Source of the DNA: Desulfobacteraceae bacterium
GTDB lineage: Bacteria > Desulfobacterota > DSM-4660 > Desulfatiglandales > HGW-15
Direction of reading: 5' to 3'
Length of the DNA stretch: 5,589 bases
NCBI GenBank assembly: GCA_003819975.1
Contig: RPPU01000330.1
Location: forward strand, 1 to 5,589
The position numbers and the translations under genes were made by a program. Positions 1 to 5,583 of the stretch are shown here, in pieces. The notes beneath the pieces were generated by a model that did no database searches, was not told the DNA's origin, and saw nothing but the letters and a program-made list of their open reading frames with translations. Within the stretch, counting starts at the first letter, position 1; the number at the start of each line of letters is the position of its first letter.

Positions 1-1
1 C

Positions 2-415
2 TATCCGGAAGCGGTCCTGAAGACCATGGAGGAATGGAGCCGGACTCAGCACACGGCTACCGGTCTTTTGGAAAAAGTGAAAGCAGCGGGTTATGATTGC
101 AGGCAGGCCGAACTGGAGACTTTGCGGTTCGTCAAAAACTTTTGCGCCAAAGGCGAATCGCCCCTGTGCGGCAATTCCATCGGCCAGGACCGGCGGTTTT
201 TGGCGAAATACATGCCCGGATTGGAAGATTATCTGCATTACCGCAATGTCGATGTCAGCACGATCAAAGAATTGGTGAGTCGCTGGTACCCGGGTTTTCC
301 GCCTTTTATGAAGCAGAAAACCCACCTGGCCCTGAACGACATCAAGGAATCGATCCAGGAATTGAAGTATTACCGCGAGAAAATTTTCGTGGCGCGGAGC
401 GCCTGGCTGGCCTAA
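2..415 (+). CDS. orn: Oligoribonuclease (3'-to-5' exoribonuclease), 3' part only
   Basis: This is the C-terminal three quarters of oligoribonuclease, the DEDDh-family exonuclease that degrades two- to five-nucleotide RNAs, including pGpG, to mononucleotides in the cytoplasm. The reading frame is open from base 2, so the gene begins to the left of the window; the Met codon at 26 is internal, because the residues before it (YPEAVLKT) align with the family just as well. Counting from that Met, the family signature GNSIGQDRRFL lies at residues 49-59 with exo II Asp55, followed by KYMPGLEDYLHYRNVDVSTIKEL-type sequence and the exo III motif with His100 and Asp105 (HLALNDI). The missing N-terminus should hold the exo I Asp and Glu. 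The protein ends about ten residues beyond the E. coli enzyme (FVARSAWLA). No clear terminator follows the TAA; a repeat begins 35 bases downstream. The assignment is very secure. Confidence 0.95.
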   Translation, partial: YPEAVLKTMEEWSRTQHTATGLLEKVKAAGYDCRQAELETLRFVKNFCAKGESPLCGNSIGQDRRFLAKYMPGLEDYLHYRNVDVSTIKELVSRWYPGFPPFMKQKTHLALNDIKESIQELKYYREKIFVARSAWLA

Positions 416-450
416 ATAGGTTTTTGAGATATCCCGGGTTTGAAATATTT

Positions 451-516
451 TTCACCACCAAGACGTCAAGACACGAAGTTAAAAAGCGTTAAAAATCTTG
501 AAGTCTTTGCGGTGAA
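451..516. repeat. Imperfect inverted repeat of the TTCACCAC/AAGAC type
   Basis: The arms 451-471 and 496-516 are complementary at 18 of 21 positions and enclose a 24-base AT-rich loop. The left arm starts TTCACCACCAAGAC and is followed by ACACGAAG; the right arm ends CTTTGCGGTGAA. From memory, similar TTCACCACGAAGACACGAAG palindromes are dispersed between genes in several environmental bacterial lineages; that resemblance was not checked here. The repeat sits between the convergent ends of orn and the acidic-protein gene. It lacks a T-run on either strand, so it is not a standard Rho-independent terminator, though its RNA could fold in both directions. Confidence 0.7.
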
Positions 517-590
517 GAATTTACCGAAGCGGAGAAACTCCAAAGACTTATTTTTAGAGATTCCTCTGCCGATGTGCGAACGTTAAACGC

Positions 591-938
591 CTATTCGTCG
601 TCCGGGTCTTCCTCGTCGAGGTCGTCTTCGTCATAACGATATTCGTCTTCCTCTTCGCCGTATTCGAGATCTTCTTCTTCATCGGTCAGTTCCAAAATAT
701 CATATTCGGTGATCGTTATGTGCTTGGTGCCGTCTCTTTCTTCGGATACCATTCCGGTGACGCGTACGTCTTCGTCCAGGAAATCGAAAAGCTCTTCGCC
801 CAGTTTGTTGTTTTCAACCGTATATTCGTCGTCGTCGGTGGAAATGGAGATGCCGGTTACATTGTCGTTATTGTCCCATTCGCTGGGCAAAATAAAGCCG
901 ACCAGTGTTTCCTCTTTTTCGGATTTGTTTTTTTTCAT
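591..938 (-). CDS. Small, extremely acidic protein of unknown function
   Basis: I cannot assign this 115-residue protein to a named family. Asp and Glu make up 45 of 115 residues. Residues 1-10 are Lys/Glu rich. Residues 11-82 alternate hydrophobic and polar residues in probable beta strands (TLVGFILPSEW, VTGISIST, VRVTGMVSEE, KHITITEYDILEL), which is reminiscent of a small OB-like barrel; that fold is inference. The last 30 or so residues are almost entirely Asp, Glu and Tyr and are probably disordered. There is no signal peptide, membrane segment or cysteine. The ATG has a good Shine-Dalgarno, GAGAGG, five bases upstream, which supports a real gene. It lies 128 bases downstream of waaA on the same strand. 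A TATAAA at 989-994 could be a -10 box but has no convincing -35, so read-through from waaA is equally possible. A role in nucleic-acid mimicry or metal binding would be speculation. Confidence 0.8.
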   Translation of the reverse strand: MKKNKSEKEETLVGFILPSEWDNNDNVTGISISTDDDEYTVENNKLGEELFDFLDEDVRVTGMVSEERDGTKHITITEYDILELTDEEEDLEYGEEEDEYRYDEDDLDEEDPDDE

Positions 939-998
939 ATTTTCCTCTCTTTCGCAAGAGTGCCGAATTCTTCGAAACCCGGCAAGATTTTATATGCA

Positions 999-1012
999 GC
1001 ATGAAGCATGAA
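999..1012. repeat. Two tandem copies of the heptamer GCATGAA
   Basis: The heptamer GCATGAA occurs twice in direct succession in the gap between waaA and the acidic-protein gene. It is short, and is noted because the reverse complement of the heptamer array at 4045-4072 contains the similar unit ATGAAGG. A common origin is only a suggestion. Confidence 0.35.
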
Positions 1013-1034
1013 CCGCACCCTATCCCGTCACCGT

Positions 1035-1052
1035 CGCGGACCCGGGCCCGCG
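1035..1052. repeat. GC-rich hairpin just downstream of waaA
   Basis: CGCGG at 1035-1039 pairs perfectly with CCGCG at 1048-1052 around an eight-base loop. It lies 15-32 bases beyond the waaA stop. No T-run follows in the direction of waaA transcription, so it is not an intrinsic terminator by the usual criteria. It may slow 3' exonucleases or simply reflect GC-rich sequence. Confidence 0.3.
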
Positions 1053-1066
1053 AACGCTTTGAACGT

Positions 1067-2359
1067 TCAGCCCCAAAGGCGGGCAATGGCTTTCACATGG
1101 TTTTGGGCCGAGCCCTGATTCAGCCGAATCCGTTCCCGGGCTTGCGTCGCGCGGGCAACTCCTTCGGCCGGATGATGAAAAAAGTTCAGTACTTTTTCCG
1201 AAAAATCTTTGGCGTTCGCCACGGGGATGCCGGCCTGGCAGCTTTCCAGGAGGTGTTTGGCGTCCGTAAAATCTTCCATAAAAGGTCCGTAAAAAACCGG
1301 TTTACCCCAGGCCGCGGCTTCCAAAGGATTTTGGCCGCCCAGAGGCGCCAGACTGGCGCCGCAGAAGGCGATGGTGGCCACGCTATAGAGTTTAAAGAGT
1401 TCACCAAAGGTATTGATAATCACGACCGGCGCGGTCCGTTTGACCGTGACCCCGTCCAGTTCGGTGCGGAGCTGGTAGGTCATACCCCGGTTGTTGAGCA
1501 ACCGTTCGATTTCGGAGGTGCGTTCGATGTGACGCGGGGCAATGAATAAAAGAGTATCCGGGAATTCCTGCAAAACCTTGGCATATACCGCCAGAAGCGT
1601 GCTTTCCTCGCCGCCGCGGGTGCTGCCGGCCACGATTACTTTTTGTGAACCCACATTTAACACGCGGCGCATCTCCAGTTCCAATTGAGGCGACGTTTGG
1701 GCCGAAAGCAAGTCATATTTGGCATTGCCGTTGACGACCACGCGCGAGGGCCGGGCGCCCATTTTTTGGATGCGCACGGCATCTTCCGGCCCGATCATGC
1801 TGAAGACCTTGATCGGCGCCAGGATTTGACGGAAAAGGAATTTGAATTTCAGATAATTATCGATGGAACGCGCGGAGATCCGGCCGTTCAACAGGGCGAT
1901 TTTTATTCCCAGGCGGTGGGCGGTCAGGAGCCAGTTCGGCCAAAGCTCTGTTTCCAGAAAAATCATGATATCCGGACGGATTCTTTGCAGAGCCCTGTCC
2001 ACGGCAAAAGAGAGATCCAGGGGCGCATAAATGACCGGTATCTTCGGCAGAAGCTCGCGCGCGGAACGATAACCCTGGGCGGTGTAGGTGGAGAGAATCA
2101 GGCTATGATGCGGGAATAATTTTAGCAAGGCCTTTTCAAGGGCGGCCGCCACCTTGATTTCACCGAGAGACGCGGCGTGGATCCAAATTCGGGGGGAGCC
2201 GTTCAATTCGGCTGTCCGCTCAAGGGGTACAAATCCAAGTCGTTCCCGCAGGCCTTCCTGGTATTTCCCGGTCAAACGGGTATAAAGCCAGAGAGGCGGA
2301 AAACCAATCAGAAACAGACCCTCGGTGAGCGTCTTATATACGGTATGGATCGGGTGCAT
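1067..2359 (-). CDS. waaA: 3-deoxy-D-manno-octulosonic acid (Kdo) transferase
   Basis: WaaA (KdtA, glycosyltransferase family 30) transfers Kdo from CMP-Kdo to the lipid A precursor on the inner face of the cytoplasmic membrane, starting the lipopolysaccharide core. With the start chosen here the protein has 430 residues, close to the 425 of E. coli. Residues 13-29 form a hydrophobic N-terminal anchor. RERLGF at 38-43 contains the probable catalytic Glu39. WIHAASLGE (59-67), FLETELWPN (134-142) and GNAKYD (211-216) are family signatures. The C-terminal GT-B domain shows AGSTRGGEE, IAPRHIER and a nucleotide-sugar segment around GGQNPLEAAAWGKPV. An in-frame TTG at 2374 would add five residues but has no Shine-Dalgarno; the ATG at 2359 has a weak GAG about ten bases upstream and a plausible promoter. 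No other lipid A gene such as lpxK lies next to it here. Whether it adds one or two Kdo residues cannot be told. Confidence 0.96.
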   Translation of the reverse strand: MHPIHTVYKTLTEGLFLIGFPPLWLYTRLTGKYQEGLRERLGFVPLERTAELNGSPRIWIHAASLGEIKVAAALEKALLKLFPHHSLILSTYTAQGYRSARELLPKIPVIYAPLDLSFAVDRALQRIRPDIMIFLETELWPNWLLTAHRLGIKIALLNGRISARSIDNYLKFKFLFRQILAPIKVFSMIGPEDAVRIQKMGARPSRVVVNGNAKYDLLSAQTSPQLELEMRRVLNVGSQKVIVAGSTRGGEESTLLAVYAKVLQEFPDTLLFIAPRHIERTSEIERLLNNRGMTYQLRTELDGVTVKRTAPVVIINTFGELFKLYSVATIAFCGASLAPLGGQNPLEAAAWGKPVFYGPFMEDFTDAKHLLESCQAGIPVANAKDFSEKVLNFFHHPAEGVARATQARERIRLNQGSAQNHVKAIARLWG

Positions 2360-2389
2360 AAATAATGATCTCAATATTTAAAGTGAAAT

Positions 2390-2418
2390 TTACTAACCCT
2401 AAAAAAGGCGGCCGTCAA
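2390..2418 (-). promoter_or_regulatory. Candidate sigma-70 promoter of waaA
   Basis: On the minus strand a near-consensus -35 box TTGACG (2413-2418) is followed after exactly 17 bases by TAGTAA (2390-2395), a weak -10 box. The predicted start of transcription falls about 24 bases before the waaA ATG at 2359. The -35 and the spacing are good and the -10 is poor, so this is a moderate call. Confidence 0.35.
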
Positions 2419-2438
2419 TCATTTCCTTTAAAAAAATT

Positions 2439-2527
2439 TAGTGCAAAGCCGCGGGTAATGCAATAAACTAGTGCAAAAATAAACTTTGAATCGGTTCTAT
2501 CCGGGCCCTGATGCGGATTTAATGCAA
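2439..2527 (+). repeat. Four direct copies of the octamer TARTGCAA between waaA and metF
   Basis: TAGTGCAA occurs at 2439-2446 and 2469-2476, and TAATGCAA at 2456-2463 and 2520-2527. All four have the same orientation, with start-to-start distances of 17, 13 and 51 bases. In a 231-base intergenic region this is far more than chance predicts for a nearly fixed octamer. The position, between two divergent genes and upstream of metF, suits a regulator binding array, but no known methionine operator (the MetJ AGACGTCT box or the MetR TGAA-N5-TTCA box) is evident. Confidence 0.5.
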
Positions 2528-2549
2528 GTTTTTCGCCGGATTCATGATC

Positions 2550-2569
2550 TTTACCGTGCTCAAGGTAAA
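2550..2569 (+). other. Short perfect hairpin in the metF leader
   Basis: TTTACC (2550-2555) pairs with GGTAAA (2564-2569) around the loop GTGCTCAA. An A-rich stretch and then the metF ribosome binding site follow. It is not a terminator on either strand. It is too small to claim as a riboswitch and may be incidental. Confidence 0.25.
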
Positions 2570-2590
2570 AAATAAAAAAAAGGTTCGCTT

Positions 2591-3481
2591 ATGCATATCA
2601 AAGAGATCTTCAAGCTTTATAAAACCACCATTAGTTTTGAATTTTTCCCGCCAAAAAGCGCGAAAGCATCGGAGGCGCTTTATCGAACCATCAATGACCT
2701 GATCCCGATTCAACCCTCTTACGTAAGCGTAACCTATGGCGCGGGCGGTTCCACGCGGGAACTCACCCATGATCTGGTCGTGCATATTCAAAAAGAAACC
2801 GACCTGACCGTGGTTTCCCATTTGACTTGCGTGGGCGCAACCAAAGAAGAAATACTGGAGATCTTAAAAAAATATCATGCCAGCGGTATCCGCAATATTA
2901 TGGCTTTGCGCGGCGATCCGCCCAAGGGTCAGACCGTTTTTGAGTCCCTGCCGGGCGGGTTTGAGTATGCGACCGAGCTGGTGGCGTTCATTAAAAAGCA
3001 TTTTCCAGACATGGGCATCGGGGTGGCCGGATTTCCCGACGGGCACCCGGCGACTTTGAATCGGTTGGAGGAGATCGATTTTTTAAAGAAAAAAGTCGAT
3101 GCGGGCGCGGATTTTATCTGCACCCAACTTTTTTTCGACAACCATGATTTTTACGATTTTCGCGCGCGCTGTGAATTGGGCGGCATCGGGATCCCGATTA
3201 TCGCCGGACTCATGCCGATTACCTCTTTTAAAAATATCAACAGCATGGCCGATCTGGCCGCCCGGGTGCGGTTTCCGGCCCGTTTGCTTAAAGCGCTCAG
3301 GCGTTGCGAGACCGATGCCCAGGTCGAGCAGGCCGGCATTCATTGGGCTGCGGAACAGGTGCGGGATCTTCTGGATCATGAAGTCAGGGGTATCCACTTT
3401 TACACATTGAATAAATCAACCCAGATAAAAAAGATTTGCGATTCCCTGGGGCTGACCCATACCCCGCAATTCAATAAATAG
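2591..3481 (+). CDS. metF: 5,10-methylenetetrahydrofolate reductase
   Basis: MetF is a soluble FAD enzyme that reduces 5,10-methylene-tetrahydrofolate to 5-methyl-tetrahydrofolate with NAD(P)H, supplying the methyl group for methionine synthase. At 296 residues it matches the E. coli enzyme in length and spans a full TIM-barrel domain. ISFEFFPPKS (14-23) carries the catalytic Glu17. YVSVTYGAGGSTR lies at 44-56 and LTCVGAT at 78-84. MALRGDPP (104-111) carries the flavin-tuning Asp109. IGVAGFPDGHP (143-153) and the FICTQLFFDN segment (175-184) line the active site. The C-terminus HFYTLNKS is typical. There is no C-terminal SAM-binding regulatory domain, as expected for bacteria. An AAAAGG sequence seven bases before the ATG serves as the Shine-Dalgarno. 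It is divergent from waaA, appears to be a single-gene unit, and has no metH or other met gene beside it in the window. Confidence 0.97.
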   Translation: MHIKEIFKLYKTTISFEFFPPKSAKASEALYRTINDLIPIQPSYVSVTYGAGGSTRELTHDLVVHIQKETDLTVVSHLTCVGATKEEILEILKKYHASGIRNIMALRGDPPKGQTVFESLPGGFEYATELVAFIKKHFPDMGIGVAGFPDGHPATLNRLEEIDFLKKKVDAGADFICTQLFFDNHDFYDFRARCELGGIGIPIIAGLMPITSFKNINSMADLAARVRFPARLLKALRRCETDAQVEQAGIHWAAEQVRDLLDHEVRGIHFYTLNKSTQIKKICDSLGLTHTPQFNK

Positions 3482-3482
3482 G

Positions 3483-3510
3483 TGTATAGGCTGTAAAAAT
3501 CATGCCTACA
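3483..3510 (+). other. Bulged hairpin just after the metF stop codon
   Basis: TGTATAGGC at 3483-3491 pairs with GCCTACA at 3504-3510 over seven base pairs with one bulged T and a 12-base loop. It starts two bases after the metF stop, a natural place for a terminator or 3'-end stabiliser, but only GGTCTGGTTT follows, so it lacks the usual T-run. Confidence 0.25.
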
Positions 3511-3568
3511 GGTCTGGTTTAAGTCGGTAAGCAGCAGAATTCAAAACTGTAAAAAAAAGAGAATATCG

Positions 3569-3643
3569 AATATCGAACACCGAATATTAAATATTGAAGT
3601 GAAAAAACGAACCTTTATTATTCGATATTCGGTGTTCGATATT
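3569..3643. repeat. Strong inverted repeat with an ATATCGAACACCGAATAT core
   Basis: The 25-base arms 3569-3593 and 3619-3643 are complementary at 23 positions, including 18 consecutive bases (3570-3587 against 3625-3642), around a 25-base loop. Further partial units lie beside it: GAATATCGA at 3561-3569 and TTCGATATTT again at 3698-3707. There is no T-run, so it is not a standard terminator. It resembles dispersed TTCGATATTCGGTGTTCGATATT palindromes that I recall from environmental genomes and may be a small non-autonomous element. It fills most of the structured part of the 287-base gap between metF and the receiver gene; the rest of that gap shows no gene, and I see no convincing promoter for the downstream gene. 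Confidence 0.75.
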
Positions 3644-3768
3644 TAACTTTGAAGCGGGAAAGCACGCGGCAATTTAAGGTTTGCCAGGTAACTCATTTTC
3701 GATATTTGAGGCATAATCCCCACATTCGAGACTATGATGCTCAACAGATTTAATGTGTGATCAAATAA

Positions 3769-4227
3769 ATGCCCGATAACGAAGCGCCCAAACCAATCAA
3801 AATACTGGTAGTCGAGGATTACCCCACCAATCGTGAGATCATCCGGTCTTATCTGTCCGGAGATCGCTATGCGCTGCGCTTTGCGGAAAACGGGCAACAA
3901 GCGCTGGAAGCTATCCGCAACGAAACCTTAGATCTGATCTTAATGGATGTGCAAATGCCGGTGATGGACGGTTTTGAAGCCACACGCGCGATCAGGGCGT
4001 GGGAAGCCGGTCATCGGCAGGCTGCTTCAGTCTTGATCTCTCCCCCTTCATCTTTCATCCTTCACCCTTCATCCTTTTCCCCCATTCCCATCATTGCCAT
4101 GACCGCCCAGGTTTTGCAGGAGGAAGAAGAAAAATTTTATAAAGCCGGTATGGACGATTATATCGGCAAGCCGTTCCGGAAAAAAGAGCTCCGGGCCCTG
4201 GTGGCGAAGTGGATTCGTCCGGTTTGA
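3769..4227 (+). CDS. Single-domain response regulator (receiver domain) with a repeat-derived insertion
   Basis: This 152-residue protein is a CheY-like receiver that takes a phosphoryl group from a histidine kinase. The acidic pair Glu16-Asp17 follows strand 1 (KILVVED), Asp60 in LILMDVQMPVMDG is the phospho-acceptor, Thr112 (AMTA) and Lys134 (GKPF) complete the active site, and AGMDDYIGKPF is typical of receivers attached to hybrid kinases. There is no output domain, so it probably acts through protein contacts or in a phosphorelay. Between helix 3 and strand 4, where a few residues suffice, roughly residues 82-105 are extra; their core PSSFILHPSS is encoded by a heptanucleotide repeat. A TAA directly precedes the ATG, so no upstream extension in this frame is possible. 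No clear Shine-Dalgarno is visible. The partner kinase is not in the window. The gene could be a remnant of a larger hybrid kinase, but all key residues remain. Confidence 0.88.
   Translation: MPDNEAPKPIKILVVEDYPTNREIIRSYLSGDRYALRFAENGQQALEAIRNETLDLILMDVQMPVMDGFEATRAIRAWEAGHRQAASVLISPPSSFILHPSSFSPIPIIAMTAQVLQEEEEKFYKAGMDDYIGKPFRKKELRALVAKWIRPV
4045..4072 (+). repeat. In-frame heptanucleotide repeat inside the receiver gene
   Basis: Four successive heptamers read CCTTCAT, CTTTCAT, CCTTCAC and CCTTCAT, followed by a partial CCTTTT. They encode residues 93-102 (PSSFILHPSS) of the receiver protein. Three heptamers equal seven codons, so copy-number changes of three units keep the frame. Pyrimidine-rich sequence (TCTCTCCCC before, TTTTCCCCC after) widens the odd region to about 4030-4086. 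Confidence 0.8.
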
Positions 4228-4341
4228 AAGAGCGAACCGACCGTCCTTCCTTGATATGCGTCAATAAAAAATCCTGCTCATCGCGCCCCACATCTTCAAT
4301 GTCCATGGAGATCCGATTGCCATTGTTTTGGAGATAAGCGT

Positions 4342-4821
4342 TTAAGGAATATCCAGTAGCCGTTTCCAATCAATGATCGGAAAAGTGTCGTGTAGGAAGT
4401 GGTCGTCTGCGACCTTGTTGAAGGTGCAGTTATTGAAGATTTTTTGACTGATTTCAAGGGTGGCCTCCAGGGGGACCACGCTGTCCTGGGCGCCGTGGTA
4501 AATGACGACCGGGGTCGCAATGGTTTTAAACGGATAGTTGGTCAGAGGCAGCAGATTCAGGGCCGGAGCGAGCAGGACCAGTTTGCGGACTCTGGCGGTC
4601 TCGGTCAGGGCGAAAGCGGCGGCCATGAGTCCGCCGAAACTGGATCCCACCAGGGTGAGATCGGTTTCGGCGGCGAGCAGCGGCTTTAACTGTTCCATGC
4701 GGTGGCGCAGGCTGCCGGCAAAATTGGGCGTGAGCATATTGGGAAAATGTTCCCGAAAGTACACTGCTTTGGTGCCCTGGTTGTTGCTTTCGAGGCCGTG
4801 GAGGAAGATTTTTAAGGGCAT
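4342..4821 (-). CDS. Small alpha/beta-hydrolase, YqiA-like esterase
   Basis: This 159-residue protein is a compact alpha/beta-hydrolase, probably a cytoplasmic serine esterase. The start IFLHGLESNNQGTKA (5-19) gives the oxyanion-hole HG motif. The nucleophile elbow is GSSFGG (59-64) with Ser61. Asp113 in YHGAQDSVVP and His141 in ADDHFLHD complete the triad. The short length without a cap domain fits the YqiA/UPF0227-type group, whose natural substrates are poorly known; a thioesterase or other ester hydrolase cannot be excluded. A GGA lies seven bases before the ATG as a modest Shine-Dalgarno. The gene runs in the same direction as the toxin gene 139 bases upstream but has its own candidate promoter at 4923-4951. 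It converges with the receiver gene, with a 114-base gap at 4228-4341 that shows no clear terminator. Confidence 0.78.
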   Translation of the reverse strand: MPLKIFLHGLESNNQGTKAVYFREHFPNMLTPNFAGSLRHRMEQLKPLLAAETDLTLVGSSFGGLMAAAFALTETARVRKLVLLAPALNLLPLTNYPFKTIATPVVIYHGAQDSVVPLEATLEISQKIFNNCTFNKVADDHFLHDTFPIIDWKRLLDIP

Positions 4822-4922
4822 AAGAGATCCAGGCTGTTAGGCTGAAGAGGTTTAGACTGCAGGTAAAAAAGAGATCGGTTGTTAGTAGGGTGTTGGAATT
4901 GGGATCCCGAGGGTCAATTTTG

Positions 4923-4951
4923 ATTATGTGTCGAAACAGGCGCATATCCAA
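4923..4951 (-). promoter_or_regulatory. Candidate sigma-70 promoter of the hydrolase gene
   Basis: On the minus strand TTGGAT (4946-4951) and CATAAT (4923-4928) are separated by exactly 17 bases, matching the -35 and -10 consensus at four and five of six positions. It begins ten bases past the toxin stop codon and would give a leader of about 95 bases before the hydrolase ATG at 4821, suggesting the hydrolase is transcribed apart from the toxin-antitoxin pair. Confidence 0.4.
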
Positions 4952-4960
4952 TCAGCATAG

Positions 4961-5335
4961 CTATTCCTTGCTTTGCAATGGTAATAAACGTAAGCGAGTT
5001 TGAGTGGGGTAAATGGAGAGTAGCGCGCCCGTTTCCAATTCCGATTCCATTTGATACAGAGCCGTTATGACCTTCATCCCGATCACATCCGGATTCACAT
5101 CTTCGGAGCGGATTTGCACGACACTTGGCTTCTTACCATGGGTTACGGCAAGAATCGCGCTGAAATCCAGATCATGAGTGAGCACAATAAAATGGTTTAG
5201 GTTGGCATAAGCCATGATCTCGGAATCCGGGGCATTGGCCTTCCCAACCTTTGACCAGTGGACGGCCTGTATTCCCGCGGTACTTAATAGACCGATCCAA
5301 CGAGGTGATAGGTTCATATCGACGAGTAGTTTCAT
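4961..5335 (-). CDS. DUF5615 PIN-like protein, probable toxin of a VapBC-type pair
   Basis: This 124-residue protein has the layout of the DUF5615 PIN-like family, predicted RNases paired with DUF433 antitoxins, as in mycobacterial VapC45/VapB45. It begins with the family's MKLLVDMNLSPRW, in which Asp6 is the first metal-binding acid. APDSEIMAYA (35-44) supplies Asp37 and Glu39, and VLTHDLDF (51-58) supplies Asp55 and Asp57. A complete acidic cluster suggests an active metal-dependent nuclease. The C-terminal third (VVQIRSEDVNPD and a helix) is the usual tail. Its ATG overlaps the antitoxin stop as ATGA, which is classic translational coupling and fixes the start. The RNA target is unknown, and no activity is shown by sequence alone. 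Confidence 0.85.
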   Translation of the reverse strand: MKLLVDMNLSPRWIGLLSTAGIQAVHWSKVGKANAPDSEIMAYANLNHFIVLTHDLDFSAILAVTHGKKPSVVQIRSEDVNPDVIGMKVITALYQMESELETGALLSIYPTQTRLRLLPLQSKE

Positions 5336-5556
5336 GCCAGCATGACTTCACGCTCTTCCGACCGCCAGGCAGCGTAGCGGAGCGCTTGTAAGATGTCTTC
5401 ACGTTCGAGATAGGGATAGTCGGCCAGAATTTCTTCGATGTTGTGGCCGGCACCTATTTGACCCACAATCATGCCGACCGTTACCCTCATCCCTCGGATA
5501 CAAGCTTTGCCTCCCATGATATCAGGCTGTTGGGTGATTCGATCCAATTGTGCCAT
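5332..5556 (-). CDS. DUF433 antitoxin, VapB45-like
   Basis: This 74-residue protein belongs to the DUF433 family, small helix-turn-helix-like antitoxins encoded just before DUF5615 toxins. The core is RITQQPDIMGGKACIRGMRVTVGMIVGQIGAGHNIEEILADYPYL-type sequence, showing in order the GGKACIRGMR turn (residues 15-24), the IEEILADYP segment and the terminal helix EDILQALRYAA. An upstream in-frame ATG at 5580 would add eight residues, but the ATG at 5556 has a full AAGGAG six bases before it, and the upstream ATG lies only three bases from a TATAAT box, probably at or before the transcription start. The family is expected to neutralise the toxin by binding it and may bind the operon's own promoter; the latter is family-based inference. 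Confidence 0.9.
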   Translation of the reverse strand: MAQLDRITQQPDIMGGKACIRGMRVTVGMIVGQIGAGHNIEEILADYPYLEREDILQALRYAAWRSEEREVMLA

Positions 5557-5562
5557 ATCACG

Positions 5563-5568
5563 CTCCTT
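5563..5568 (-). promoter_or_regulatory. Shine-Dalgarno AAGGAG deciding the antitoxin start
   Basis: AAGGAG on the minus strand lies six bases before the ATG at 5556. It is the strongest ribosome binding site in the window and rules against the longer reading that starts at 5580. Confidence 0.8.
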
Positions 5569-5583
5569 ATCAAAATTCATTAT

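Noticed and set aside
1035..1052. Intrinsic terminator of waaA
   Set aside because: The hairpin is GC-rich but no T-run follows it on the minus strand.
905..1549. A 214-codon plus-strand open frame, and other long frames opposite waaA
   Set aside because: They are antisense to waaA, whose motifs are unmistakable; the frames have low-complexity Arg/Gly/Phe composition and no ribosome binding site.
2439..2527. Sigma-54 promoter based on TTGCA on the minus strand
   Set aside because: No GG(C) element occurs at the required spacing upstream of any of the TTGCA copies.
2505..2590. A SAM-II-like riboswitch before metF (GGATTTAATGCAAG resembles the SAM-II loop)
   Set aside because: The bases flanking this loop-like sequence do not pair to form P1, and the expected pseudoknot partner is missing. 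Similarity is limited to a short AT-rich string.
2483..3066. The 14-mer ACTTTGAATCGGTT occurs both in the metF leader (2483-2496) and inside metF (3053-3066)
   Set aside because: The inner copy is ordinary coding sequence for a conserved region; no flanking similarity supports a duplication, and one such match in 5.6 kb can be chance.
451..3643. A CRISPR array formed by the repeats
   Set aside because: The repeats are of different sequence classes, are imperfect palindromes, and do not alternate with uniform spacers.
3706..3738. Promoter TTGAGG / TATGAT before the receiver gene
   Set aside because: The spacer is 21 bases, too long for a sigma-70 promoter; the other pairings tried were worse.
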